NCBI GenBank assembly: GCA_003168215.1
Contig: PMSW01000144.1
Span: 43,105-76,288, forward strand
Reading direction: 5' to 3'
DNA: 33,184 nt
Source of the DNA: Actinomycetota bacterium
GTDB taxonomy: Bacteria; Actinomycetota; Actinomycetes; Streptosporangiales; Streptosporangiaceae
The notes below the pieces were generated by a model. The model was not told where the DNA came from. It did no database searches and saw only the letters and a program-made list of their open reading frames with translations. The position numbers and the translations under genes are program-made. Shown here piece by piece: positions 7,632 through 15,824 of this stretch; position 1 is the stretch's first letter, and every line of letters starts with the position of its first letter.

Positions 7632-8920
7632 CACATATCCCTGGCTGACTCTGGCGCCGGGCTGGCCGGCACGTTTCCTGGCACCGGTCCGGCTGGTGTC
7701 CCGCTGGCTCGCTGGATTACCGGCACCGGGCCGGCCGCGACCGGCCCGGAAGCTGGCGTCCCGCCTCGTGTCGCGCCAGCCGCGGCCGCAGGCTGCCGGG
7801 TCCGGCGCGCTCGGCGGCGGAGGGTGCGCCAGGTACGCCGGGCGGCGAGCTGGTCGTAAAGATCGTCGATGCGATTAGTGACGGCCTGGATCCCGTATGC
7901 CTTCTCGACGGCGGGCTCGGGCACCCGGTCACGCTGCCCGGTGCGCACCTCAGCGGCCATGGCCTCATGAAGCCCGGAGACCGTGGAAGGGACCTGCCAT
8001 GCCCGGGCCACATCGAGGCCTTCCAGCGCGGGACAGGTGGTGTACAGGACGGGAGCCCCGTTGCCGAGCGCCTCCAGCACGGAAAGGCCGAACGTCTCCT
8101 GCGCCGAGGACGCCACGAACAGGTCCATCGCCGACAGCATCGCCGCGACGTCATGCCGTTCCCCGGTGAAGATCACCTTGTCGGTCACCCCGCACTTGGC
8201 GGCTGCCTGCTCCAGGTGGGCCGCTTCTTCGCCCTTGCCGACCACCAGCAGCTTCGTGCTGTCATTCAGCAAGGGGGCAGCAGCCTCGATCACCAGATCG
8301 AACTGCTTGTTGGGGTCCAGGCGGCCCAGCACCCCGATCACATAATCGCCGCCGCCGATCCCGAACTCTTCCCGGACCGCGGCCCGTGCAGCAGAGTCGA
8401 ACACGATCCGGCCAAGATCTACCCCGTTGGGGATAATGGTGATCCGGGCCGGGCGGACACCCCAGGCCACCATCCGGTCCCGAACCGTCTCCGACACCGC
8501 GATCGTCGCATCCGAAAACCGCTCGGTGACCAGGTACAGCGCCCGTACGCCCGGCGTCATCTTCCGGCGCTCCAGGTGCGTCTCGCCAATCGAGTGCTCG
8601 GTGCTCAGCACCACCGGCGTGCCCGCCAGCCACGCCGCCGGGCGGCCGTAGACCTGCGACCGGTACAGGTGGGTGTGCACGACGTCGTACCCGCCAGCAC
8701 GGATCAGGCGGTGCAGCGCCAGCAGCGCCGACAGCTGTGTATTGCGGGTCATCCCCAGATCACGCACCAGGTCCCCGCCACCGCGGATCATCTCCGCTAC
8801 CGGGCCCGCGTTATACAGCGTCACCACGTCGCACTCATGCCGGGTGTGCTGAAGGAACGACTTCAGCTGCAGCTCAGCACCGCCGACACCCAGACCCGTG
8901 ATTACCTGCAGGACTTTCAC
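7631..8920 (-). CDS. Family-4 glycosyltransferase (GT-B)
   Basis: This is a 429-residue cytoplasmic or membrane-associated glycosyltransferase. The acceptor domain begins with the glycine-rich GLGVGGAE (9-16). The donor domain carries GRLDPNKQ (199-206), the nucleotide-contact region VGKGEE and the retaining GT4 motif E275-x7-E283 in ETFGLSVLE. No sugar specificity can be read. Residues about 355-429 are a low-complexity Arg then Ala/Gly/Pro/Val-rich tail with repeated GPV triplets, absent from most family members and perhaps disordered. It starts with GTG at 8920, overlapping the upstream stop as GTGA, and ends overlapping the epimerase start. The likely role is adding a sugar to the undecaprenyl-linked intermediate made by the upstream gene. 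Confidence 0.88.
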   Translation of the reverse strand: MKVLQVITGLGVGGAELQLKSFLQHTRHECDVVTLYNAGPVAEMIRGGGDLVRDLGMTRNTQLSALLALHRLIRAGGYDVVHTHLYRSQVYGRPAAWLAGTPVVLSTEHSIGETHLERRKMTPGVRALYLVTERFSDATIAVSETVRDRMVAWGVRPARITIIPNGVDLGRIVFDSAARAAVREEFGIGGGDYVIGVLGRLDPNKQFDLVIEAAAPLLNDSTKLLVVGKGEEAAHLEQAAAKCGVTDKVIFTGERHDVAAMLSAMDLFVASSAQETFGLSVLEALGNGAPVLYTTCPALEGLDVARAWQVPSTVSGLHEAMAAEVRTGQRDRVPEPAVEKAYGIQAVTNRIDDLYDQLAARRTWRTLRRRARRTRQPAAAAGATRGGTPASGPVAAGPVPVIQRASGTPAGPVPGNVPASPAPESARDM

Positions 8921-10347
8921 AGTCCACCCTTCATGGTGCGCCTGGCCCCGGCGACCGTGGCCAGAGTCCTGGCCAGGATCACGACGTCGAGCCAGAGCGA
9001 CCAGTTGTCGATGTAGAAGTTGTCGAAGCGCACACGCTCGTGGATCGAGGTGTCGCCATGCAGCCCGTGGACCTGAGCCAGCCCGGTAAGCCCGGCGCGC
9101 ATCCGGTGCCGATCGTCGTACCGGGGGATTTCGCGCCCGAACTTTTCTGCGAAGTAGGGCCGTTCTGGCCGGGGCCCGACCAGGGACATGTCCCCGCGCA
9201 GCACGTTGATCAGCTGCGGCAGCTCATCCAGATGCGTGGTGCGAAGCCAGTTGCCAAGCGGGGTGAGCTGCCACGCCGGCACCACCCAGCACGTATCGGC
9301 GTCGGGGTGCGACCCCAGGGTGCGCAGCTTGATGATCTCGGCAAGCCTGCCGCGGCCGACTACCCGCGCCTGGCGGAAGAGCACTGAATGGCGGCGACGT
9401 ACCTTGATCACGAAGGCCAGCGCGGCCAGCAGGGGAGCGGCAAGGACGAGCAGGATCGCGGCGGCGGCCACGTCGAAGGTCCTTTTCAGGAACATGCTCG
9501 TGACCGGCCGGCCCTGCCGCAGCGGGACGAGCGGGATGCCCCAGATCTCGTCAAGGCAGGCCCTGGGCACGGCTGTGCCCAGGGCGCGCAGCCGCGGCAC
9601 GACGCAGATATCGACGTGCAGACCCCTGCAGTCGCCCAGAACAGCAACGAGTTCCTCGTCACGGTCGGCGGGGAAACACACGATCACCCGCCGGATTGCG
9701 TGCCGCGCGACTACCTCAGCCAGGTCAGCCGGGCCGCCGAGCACTGGCAGCCCTGGCGTGCTGGCCAGCGGCAGGGAGTCGATGAACCCGCACGGACGCA
9801 GGCCCAGCTCGGGATGCTCGCGCAGCAGGCCGAGAATCTGCTCGCCGGCGCTGCCCGCGCCGACCAGCAGAGCAGGCTCGGTCAGGCAGCCGCGGCGGCG
9901 CCCGGCGCGCAGCCCGGTCGTAACGGCAACCCGGAAGGCGAGCACCAGGCCGGCGGACCACAGCACAAGGCGCAGCGCGATCGGTGCGGGCGTCCACGGC
10001 AGCAGGACCAGTGCTGGCGCGGTGACGGCAGCCAGCATCCGGCCCGCCTGGTCGGACACCCGCGTGCAGATGCGCAGGCGCTGCATCCCGCTGACCGAGA
10101 GGGCCAGGAGCGCCGTCACCGAGTATGCCGCTGCCGGCCAGCCCGGCCGCCCGGCAGCGACGCTAGCTGCCACCAGCGCGGCAGTCAGTGCCGCGGCGTC
10201 GGCGAGAGGCAGCACGGCGGCCAGCGGGACCGGCCTCCGGGAGACACCGGGGATCGCTGGCACGCCGATGCCCTGGCCGGCCCGGCTCCGGCCGCCGGGG
10301 CCGGCCGCTGAGGCGAGCTCCAGTGAGGGGACCGCGGCTGCTTTCAC
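8917..10347 (-). CDS. Polyprenyl-phosphate sugar-1-phosphate transferase
   Basis: This is a 476-residue membrane enzyme of the WbaP/CpsE type that starts glycan assembly by moving a hexose-1-phosphate from a nucleotide sugar to undecaprenyl phosphate. Four or so helices fill residues about 42-145. A Rossmann-like middle domain (GAGSAGEQ, 163-170) follows. The catalytic bacterial sugar transferase domain begins at KRTFDV (289-294) with a re-entrant hydrophobic segment (295-314), LFRQARV, KLRT, the Asp-Glu pair D374-E375 in HLDELPQL, and DMSLVGPRPE (386-395). All expected catalytic residues are present. The start is GTG at 10347, without a strong ribosome site. The first 40 residues are variable, so a later start is possible. 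Confidence 0.9.
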   Translation of the reverse strand: MKAAAVPSLELASAAGPGGRSRAGQGIGVPAIPGVSRRPVPLAAVLPLADAAALTAALVAASVAAGRPGWPAAAYSVTALLALSVSGMQRLRICTRVSDQAGRMLAAVTAPALVLLPWTPAPIALRLVLWSAGLVLAFRVAVTTGLRAGRRRGCLTEPALLVGAGSAGEQILGLLREHPELGLRPCGFIDSLPLASTPGLPVLGGPADLAEVVARHAIRRVIVCFPADRDEELVAVLGDCRGLHVDICVVPRLRALGTAVPRACLDEIWGIPLVPLRQGRPVTSMFLKRTFDVAAAAILLVLAAPLLAALAFVIKVRRRHSVLFRQARVVGRGRLAEIIKLRTLGSHPDADTCWVVPAWQLTPLGNWLRTTHLDELPQLINVLRGDMSLVGPRPERPYFAEKFGREIPRYDDRHRMRAGLTGLAQVHGLHGDTSIHERVRFDNFYIDNWSLWLDVVILARTLATVAGARRTMKGGL

Positions 10348-10348
10348 C

Positions 10349-10390
10349 GGCTGGCCGTGCGGGTAGGCGGGCTAGCCGTGCGGGTAGGCC
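10349..10390. repeat. Two tandem 21-bp repeats
   Basis: 10349-10369 and 10370-10390 share GCCGTGCGGGTAGGC and differ at two positions. They sit just upstream of the sugar-transferase start, in the 117-bp gap after the dehydrogenase gene, and could affect its leader. Confidence 0.65.
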
Positions 10391-10464
10391 GGCTCGACGG
10401 CTGGCCGGGCCGGCCGGCCGGCTCTGCACGGTCCGGGCTACTGGTCATGACGGAGAGCCACCGC

Positions 10465-11856
10465 TTAGACGACGACGCGGTGCGCGACGTCGCTGAACTG
10501 GTAAGTGGCATCCAGCACCCGCGGGCAGTCCCGCACCCATGAATGGTCCACGCCCGGGTGCAGGGTATGGACGACAGCCAGGTCCCAGCCAGACCCGGCA
10601 GGAGCGTCCTCGCTTCGCATCTGGATGCCGTCCGGCAGCTGGATGCAGGGAATGAGCGGGTCGCAGTAGCCCACCTCGGCGCCCTCGGCCCGCAGACCGG
10701 CTATGAGCGGCAGGGCAGGCGACTCGCGGAGATCCTGCACCCCCGCCTTGTAGCTGACGCCGACTACGATCACCCGGGCGCCCGCCAGGCCCCGGCCATC
10801 GGCAGCCAGCACCTCCCTTGCCCGCTCGGCCACCCTGCCCGGGCGCAGCCGGATCGATGTCATCGCCTGCTCGATCAGAGGGGACCGGCGCCCCTTCCTG
10901 CCGAGCTGCCACAGCAGGTAATGCGGGTCACAGGGGATGCAGTGCCCACCCACCCCAGGGCCGGGGAGAGCGCCCAGGAAACCGTACGGCTTCGTTCCCG
11001 CTGCCAGCGTTACTTCGACCGGGTCCAGGTCCAGCGCGCCGCACGCGTCAGCAAACTCATTCGCCAAGGCCAGTGACACCGCGCGGAAGATGTTTTCATA
11101 CAGCTTCGTCGCCTCGGCCGCTTCCGGCGAGCTCACCAGGTAAACCTCGTCAGTCAGCTGGCCGATTACCGCAGCTGCCCGCGAAGCACATTCGGGGGTG
11201 ACGCCCCCGACGACCCGCGGCGTCTCCCGCTGGAGGTGATCTGGGTTGCCCGGATCAATCCGCTCCGGGCTGAAGGCCACGAACACATCCGAGCCCACCC
11301 GCAGACCCCGCCGCTCCAACGGCTCGGCCAGCAGCTCACGCGTCGTTCCCGCATAAGTCGTCGACGTCAAGATCAGCGTCTGCCCCGGCCGCGCGTGCGC
11401 GGCGACGCTCGCGCACGCCCCGCGCAGCGCACCGAGATCCGGGACATAGTCGCCATCCACGGGCGTCGGCACGCAGATAATCACCGCATCTGCCTTTGCC
11501 ACGGCGGCCAGATCGCAGGTCAGCTCAAGAGACCCGTCACTCAGTGCTGCATCGAGCCGGATGCGGTCCGGCTCGCCCAGATCTGCCTCCCCCGCCACGA
11601 TTTCCCGCAGCCGCTCCTGGTTCACATCGAGCCCGATGATCCGCCCGCACCGGCCATGCAGAGCGGCCGCAGTGGGCAGGCCCACATACCCCAGCCCGAC
11701 GATCGCCGCCGACCAGGTGGCAGCGCCGTTGCCATTCAAGTGGCCGGCGACCGACGTTGCCCCTGGCTCAGTTCCCGGCATCTCGAAAAGCACCAGCCTG
11801 CCTTTCAGCTGATGCTCCCTGCCATTCACTGCAAGCGACAACGTGGTCTTACTCAT
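10465..11856 (-). CDS. UDP-glucose/UDP-HexNAc 6-dehydrogenase family
   Basis: This is a 463-residue NAD-dependent nucleotide-sugar dehydrogenase that oxidises a C6 alcohol twice to a uronate. An unusual extension of about 48 residues precedes the NAD-binding GLGYVGLP (54-61). The central domain contains TSTTYAGTT and FSPERIDPGN (195-204). The catalytic Cys306 is in GGHCIPCDPHYL. The C-terminal UDP-binding domain includes GVSYKAGVQDLRESP. UDP-glucose, UDP-GlcNAc and UDP-ManNAc dehydrogenases share these motifs, so the substrate is open. The ATG at 11856 is chosen for its ribosome site (GGAAGAG about 5 nt upstream). The frame stays open to 11925, so a longer form exists in principle. A 156-bp, locally AT-richer gap upstream separates it from the deacetylase gene and could hold a promoter, though I see no clear -35/-10 pair. 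Confidence 0.88.
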   Translation of the reverse strand: MSKTTLSLAVNGREHQLKGRLVLFEMPGTEPGATSVAGHLNGNGAATWSAAIVGLGYVGLPTAAALHGRCGRIIGLDVNQERLREIVAGEADLGEPDRIRLDAALSDGSLELTCDLAAVAKADAVIICVPTPVDGDYVPDLGALRGACASVAAHARPGQTLILTSTTYAGTTRELLAEPLERRGLRVGSDVFVAFSPERIDPGNPDHLQRETPRVVGGVTPECASRAAAVIGQLTDEVYLVSSPEAAEATKLYENIFRAVSLALANEFADACGALDLDPVEVTLAAGTKPYGFLGALPGPGVGGHCIPCDPHYLLWQLGRKGRRSPLIEQAMTSIRLRPGRVAERAREVLAADGRGLAGARVIVVGVSYKAGVQDLRESPALPLIAGLRAEGAEVGYCDPLIPCIQLPDGIQMRSEDAPAGSGWDLAVVHTLHPGVDHSWVRDCPRVLDATYQFSDVAHRVVV

Positions 11857-12012
11857 TGCGCTCTTCCCTCTCGATCCAGCTTGAATTTCTGAGCCATATC
11901 GAAACTCGCGAATATCCCGTTTCAAGACTGTTTGCGCTGACTTGTCCGACCGGTGGACGGGCGGCAGCCTGGTGGTCAGGTGACAACCGCCAGGCCGGCC
12001 CGCGCAGCATCT

Positions 12013-12786
12013 TCATGCACGTCTCCCCCGGTGCGCGATGTAGCTTCTGTACATGCGCCGTTTGACTGCCATGCGGGCGGCGCCGTCCTGCTGCCCGATG
12101 TAGATCCGGGGCAGCGCCATCAGCCCGACGTCGGCTACTGGCGCCTCCACCGCGCACGCGTAGTCATAGCCCGCGTCGCGGACCGCGCGCCGGGCCGTGG
12201 CGTCCATGGAGCCGCATGGATAGCAGAAACCGCGGATCTCGGCACCCACCAGCGCGGCGAGGGCCGTCCGGCTCGCGCCGACCTCAGCCGCCAGCTGCCC
12301 GGCACTCGCGCCGGCCAGCCGTATGTGCGTGGCACTGTGCGAGCCGATCTCGATGCCGGCGGCGGCAAGCTTGCCGACCTCATCGGCGGACATCAGCGGC
12401 CAGGAAGGCCCCTCGTCCCAGTCGTTGGTACCGCCGAGCCGGCCGGAGATGATGTAGGCCGTCGCCCCGAAGCCGTGGCTCTGCAGTTCAGGCAGCGCCG
12501 CCTCGAGTACGTTGACATACCCGTCGTCGAAGGTGATGCCCACCAGGCCGCGCTGACGGCCATCGCGCATCGCATCGATGAGCGAGCCGACGCCCACGCC
12601 CTGCAGCCCGTGCCGCTCAAGCCACGCCATCTGCTCGGCGAAGCGGCCCGGCGTCACGCACAACTTGTTCGGATCCTCGGTGACCTCCGCCACCCCGTGG
12701 TACATCAAGATCATCGGTATGTGACGCAGCTGCAGCAGGCCGCTGCGCGGCACGGAGCCCGCGCGCCTCGCGCCGTAGCTGCTCAT
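12013..12786 (-). CDS. Polysaccharide deacetylase (NodB type), intact
   Basis: This is a 257-residue protein with all catalytic motifs: the N-terminal ILMYHGV, motif 1 TFDDGY (catalytic base and metal Asp), motif 2 HSATH (metal His pair) and FCYPCGS in place of RxPxG-like motif 3. The family hydrolyses N- or O-acetyl groups from GlcNAc-containing glycans. I see no signal peptide, so it may act inside the cell on a lipid-linked or nucleotide-linked intermediate, or be exported unconventionally. ATG at 12786 lies 16 nt after the oxygenase-like gene. It contrasts with the inactive-looking paralogue at 2331-3866, which is exported but lacks the catalytic residues. Confidence 0.88.
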   Translation of the reverse strand: MSSYGARRAGSVPRSGLLQLRHIPMILMYHGVAEVTEDPNKLCVTPGRFAEQMAWLERHGLQGVGVGSLIDAMRDGRQRGLVGITFDDGYVNVLEAALPELQSHGFGATAYIISGRLGGTNDWDEGPSWPLMSADEVGKLAAAGIEIGSHSATHIRLAGASAGQLAAEVGASRTALAALVGAEIRGFCYPCGSMDATARRAVRDAGYDYACAVEAPVADVGLMALPRIYIGQQDGAARMAVKRRMYRSYIAHRGRRA

Positions 12787-12802
12787 CGTGGGTCCGGCTC
12801 TG

Positions 12803-14038
12803 TCATCGGCCGGCCCCCACGGTCACCCGCGGCCGGCGGCCGGCCGCGGGTGAGAACTGCCCCGCCACCGTGCGGGCCGCGTGGCCCGAGCCGTACACGA
12901 AGCGCATGACCGGGCCGAAAGTGGGGGCCACCACCGGCCCGATGAAGTACAGCCCGGGAACGGACGACTGGTACCGCCGGTCCACGACGGGCGTATCCGC
13001 CAGTGCCCGCAGCCCCGGCCGCAGCTGGTCGCTGAGGAACGTCAGACGGCGCAGGTCGGGGCGGTAGCCAGTAGCCGCGATCACATGGTCGGCAGCGAGC
13101 TCCCGGCTGGCTCCGCCGGACCCGTCGAGCTCAAGCACCACGCCATCGCCGTCTGCATTCGCTGACTTCAGCGCATGGCCGAGCAGGATGGGGAACTGCC
13201 CCTCGTTCACCCGGCCGGGCAGCCAGCAGGCGCCGGCCGGCCCAAGCGCCGTCCGGGCACGGTAGACCCGGGTGCGCTGCCGCAAGTGCCGGAACAGCTC
13301 CGGATGCCGGGAGTAGAACCAGGTACTCCAGCCGGAACCGAGCCCCGCCTCGGGCTCCCGCAGCCGCCGGATCAGCGGGCGGTCCGGCGGCAGCGGCGCC
13401 CCGTTCCAGGCGAGCGCCGGCTTCCTGGCTACGAGCTGGACGTACGCGCCATTCTCGTGCAGGAGCGCGGCGGATTCCAGCGCGGACTGGCCTGCCCCCA
13501 GCACGATGACCTTCTTGCCGCGGAAGGCGCCAAGGTCGGTATGCGCCGAACTGTGCGTGCAGACCGACGAGGGCAGCTCCGCCAGCTGTGCGGGCATGGT
13601 GGCGAAATGCTCGACGCCGGTGGCGACGACGACGCTGCCTGCCCGCACCCGGTCCCCGTTGGCCAGGCTGATCTCGTAGTTGCCGTCCTTCGGGACTACC
13701 TCGGTTACCAGGGTCTCCTCGAGATCAGCCACCAGCTCCCGGCGGAACCACTGCCCGTACGCGACGAAGGTGTCCAGCGGGACTGGCAGGCCGTAGCTGG
13801 CGTAGGGGCGGCCGGTGGCCCTGCAGAAGGCCTCAAGCGTGTGTTCCCCGTCCGGGCTGGACAGGTCCGACGCGAAGCCTTGCGACTTCAGGAACATCCC
13901 GGCGGGCATGGACTCCTGCCACAGCCGCATCGGAAGCCCGAACTGGCGGAAGCGGACACCAGCTGCGCCCAGGTGCGCGGCAAGTGAGAGCCCGTATGGC
14001 CCGGCTCCTACGATGGCTACACCGACGGCGTCGCTCAT
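12803..14038 (-). CDS. FAD/NAD(P)-dependent oxygenase-like protein
   Basis: This is a 411-residue flavoprotein with two dinucleotide folds: the FAD-binding GAGPYGLS (11-18) and the NAD(P)H-binding GAGQSALE (181-188), with ATG motifs at 139-141 and in AATGYRPD. This architecture is shared by flavin monooxygenases and by N-hydroxylating SidA/IucD-type enzymes. The start ATG at 14038 has a strong ribosome site (AAGGAG) and overlaps the ATP-grasp stop as ATGA, so the two proteins are made together. In the polysaccharide context it could oxidise or N-hydroxylate an amino-acid or amino-sugar substituent. It may instead be an oxidoreductase of unknown substrate; I cannot decide. Confidence 0.8.
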   Translation of the reverse strand: MSDAVGVAIVGAGPYGLSLAAHLGAAGVRFRQFGLPMRLWQESMPAGMFLKSQGFASDLSSPDGEHTLEAFCRATGRPYASYGLPVPLDTFVAYGQWFRRELVADLEETLVTEVVPKDGNYEISLANGDRVRAGSVVVATGVEHFATMPAQLAELPSSVCTHSSAHTDLGAFRGKKVIVLGAGQSALESAALLHENGAYVQLVARKPALAWNGAPLPPDRPLIRRLREPEAGLGSGWSTWFYSRHPELFRHLRQRTRVYRARTALGPAGACWLPGRVNEGQFPILLGHALKSANADGDGVVLELDGSGGASRELAADHVIAATGYRPDLRRLTFLSDQLRPGLRALADTPVVDRRYQSSVPGLYFIGPVVAPTFGPVMRFVYGSGHAARTVAGQFSPAAGRRPRVTVGAGR

Positions 14039-15426
14039 ACCTTCGTCTCCTTCTTGTGCGAACGCGGCGCCCATTGCCGCGTGGTCAGGTCCGGATTGAT
14101 CGGTGGCTGGCTCAGTACGGCCCGCCTGGCTCCAGTGGCCGCACGACCGGCTGCGTACCTGGGCTCGCGGGCACCGCCTGCGGCGCCGCGCCGGGCCGGG
14201 GGCCGCGTCGCCAGCGGGCGCGTGGCCAGCCGCAGGCCCATGCGCACGCACATCAGCCCGAACGGCCGCAGGTCATCGCGCGCGAACCAGGCGGTCTCGT
14301 CCACCGTGCGCAGGGAAGCTGCCCAGGACCGCAGCCCGAGTTCGCCGCGCCGCCAGTAGCCGAGAGCACCGAGCGGGTCGTAGTTCTCCACCAGGAAGCC
14401 GCGCCCGCTCACCTGCTCCCCATCGGGAATAACGTGACCAGTCAGGTCGAGGTACTGGGCTAGGACGACATTGACGCCGGCGCTGTCCAGGAACAGCCTG
14501 AACTGGGCACCGAGCCGTGGATTGAAATCAAGCAGCTTGTACTGCCCGTCCCTGGCATCCCAGCGGAGGTCCAGATCGAGGATCCCGCTGTAGGACAAGC
14601 GGGTGAGCAGGCTGGCAATCTCATCGCGCAGGCGCGGGTTCGGCGTGGAGCGGCCGAGGCTAGTCAGCCCGGCGTGGGCCGGGTAGGACCGCTCCTTGAC
14701 CCCGGTGAACGCGGGCCTGCATCTCGCGCTTGCGTCGCAGTAACCGTGAAAGAACCAGTCCTGGCCGCGGCCGCCAGGAATGAACTCCTGCAGCATGAGT
14801 CCGGCGCCGCCACGGTCGCAGGCACGGTAGATGCCATCTAGCTCGGCCTCGTCAGCCACGATCGAGGTGCTGCGAAGCTTCCCGTTGCCATGCCGCCACG
14901 GGGTGGTCAGCTTGGCGATCAGCGGGAAGCCCGTGCCGGCGGCGAATTCACGAGCCGCGTCGAGCGAACCCGGCAGGTTGGCCTGCGGGCACGGTACGCC
15001 CAGCTGGCCGCAGAGCTCGTACAGGGAATACTTGCCCGCGAGCTGCCGCGGCAGCTCGCGGGGCGGCTTCGGGAAGAGGAACCACGGCCGGAGGTCGTCG
15101 CCATACTCAGCCAAAAAGATCGCTCCGGCGTCGTCGGTCGGTATGAGCACAGCCCGCTGGCCGATTCGCTCGGCCAGTCTTTTCAGCCCGGCCAGCACCC
15201 GGTCGGTGTCGTCCGGGCTGGGCTGCCAGAAACAGCGGCCATGGAGGTAGCGCGAGCTTGCGGCTGGTGCCCACGGGCCCTCGTGCACGCCGTAGACGGG
15301 CACGCCTATCCGCCCGAGGCTACGGATGACCCCGAGCCCGCCGTGGTGCATGACGTTCGGATCGAACTTCAGCACCACCGCCGGCGTGCTCGTGTCCACG
15401 CACGGCAAAGCCTCGCTCATCGGCAT
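14035..15426 (-). CDS. ATP-grasp carboxylate-amine ligase-like protein
   Basis: This is a 463-residue protein. Residues 18-115 form a pre-ATP-grasp domain (VVLKFDPN; VLIPTDDAGA). The ATP-grasp fold follows, with nucleotide-binding K172 in PLIAKLTTPW, LMLQEFIPGG (210-219), the acidic strand LDLDLRWD (283-290) and the metal-binding LDFNPRLGAQFR (299-310). The family activates a carboxylate as acyl phosphate and joins it to an amine or thiol. Here it could attach an amino acid to a uronic acid, or condense two small molecules. The C-terminus is Arg/Ala-rich. The start is uncertain: ATG 15426 or 15420; neither has a good ribosome site. It is the first gene of the minus-strand cluster and is translationally coupled to the flavoprotein. 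Confidence 0.8.
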   Translation of the reverse strand: MPMSEALPCVDTSTPAVVLKFDPNVMHHGGLGVIRSLGRIGVPVYGVHEGPWAPAASSRYLHGRCFWQPSPDDTDRVLAGLKRLAERIGQRAVLIPTDDAGAIFLAEYGDDLRPWFLFPKPPRELPRQLAGKYSLYELCGQLGVPCPQANLPGSLDAAREFAAGTGFPLIAKLTTPWRHGNGKLRSTSIVADEAELDGIYRACDRGGAGLMLQEFIPGGRGQDWFFHGYCDASARCRPAFTGVKERSYPAHAGLTSLGRSTPNPRLRDEIASLLTRLSYSGILDLDLRWDARDGQYKLLDFNPRLGAQFRLFLDSAGVNVVLAQYLDLTGHVIPDGEQVSGRGFLVENYDPLGALGYWRRGELGLRSWAASLRTVDETAWFARDDLRPFGLMCVRMGLRLATRPLATRPPARRGAAGGAREPRYAAGRAATGARRAVLSQPPINPDLTTRQWAPRSHKKETKV

Positions 15427-15824
15427 ACCAGTCGTGCAAGGTCGTATCCGGGCACTACGGCTTCCCCCTGGCGGTGTGACGGCATCAAGCCAATCGCGGC
15501 ACGCGAGACGAGACTCTGCCAGCCGCTTTACCGCGGAACATCCGTCATCAGGGTGAGGAAATCTACGCACGCCGGCCGAGCATCGGCGTCGCGTGCCAGG
15601 ACTCCCACGCGTGAGTCCCGGTTCAGCCACCGCCCTGGTTATCGGTTCAGCCACCCGCGTGCCGCGGTCAGGCAGGCCCCGGAAACGGGCACAGGCGGCT
15701 GAACGGACGCGGAGGCGGCAGGCCCTTTGCCTAACTCCCCAAGAATCGCCCGCACGACTTTGCGCATCGCCGGGCGGCGGGTCTTCCCCTCGCCGTCAGC
15801 GTATTCTCGTGGGCGCTTGTGTCC
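15427..15824. other. 398-bp intergenic region with a direct repeat
   Basis: No gene is supported. CGGTTCAGCCACC occurs at 15619-15631 and 15643-15655 (period 24). An inverted repeat GGACTC-N8-GAGTCC spans 15599-15618. This should contain the promoter of the ATP-grasp-led operon, but no clear -35/-10 pair was found. Confidence 0.5.

Noticed and set aside
7967-9016. 349-codon plus-strand open frame
   Set aside because: Antisense to the GT4 and the sugar-transferase 3' end. Composition is that of a shadow frame.
11857-11925. Longer start for the nucleotide-sugar dehydrogenase
   Set aside because: The frame is open to an ATG at 11925, but the extra residues lack similarity and the ATG at 11856 has the better ribosome site (GGAAGAG).
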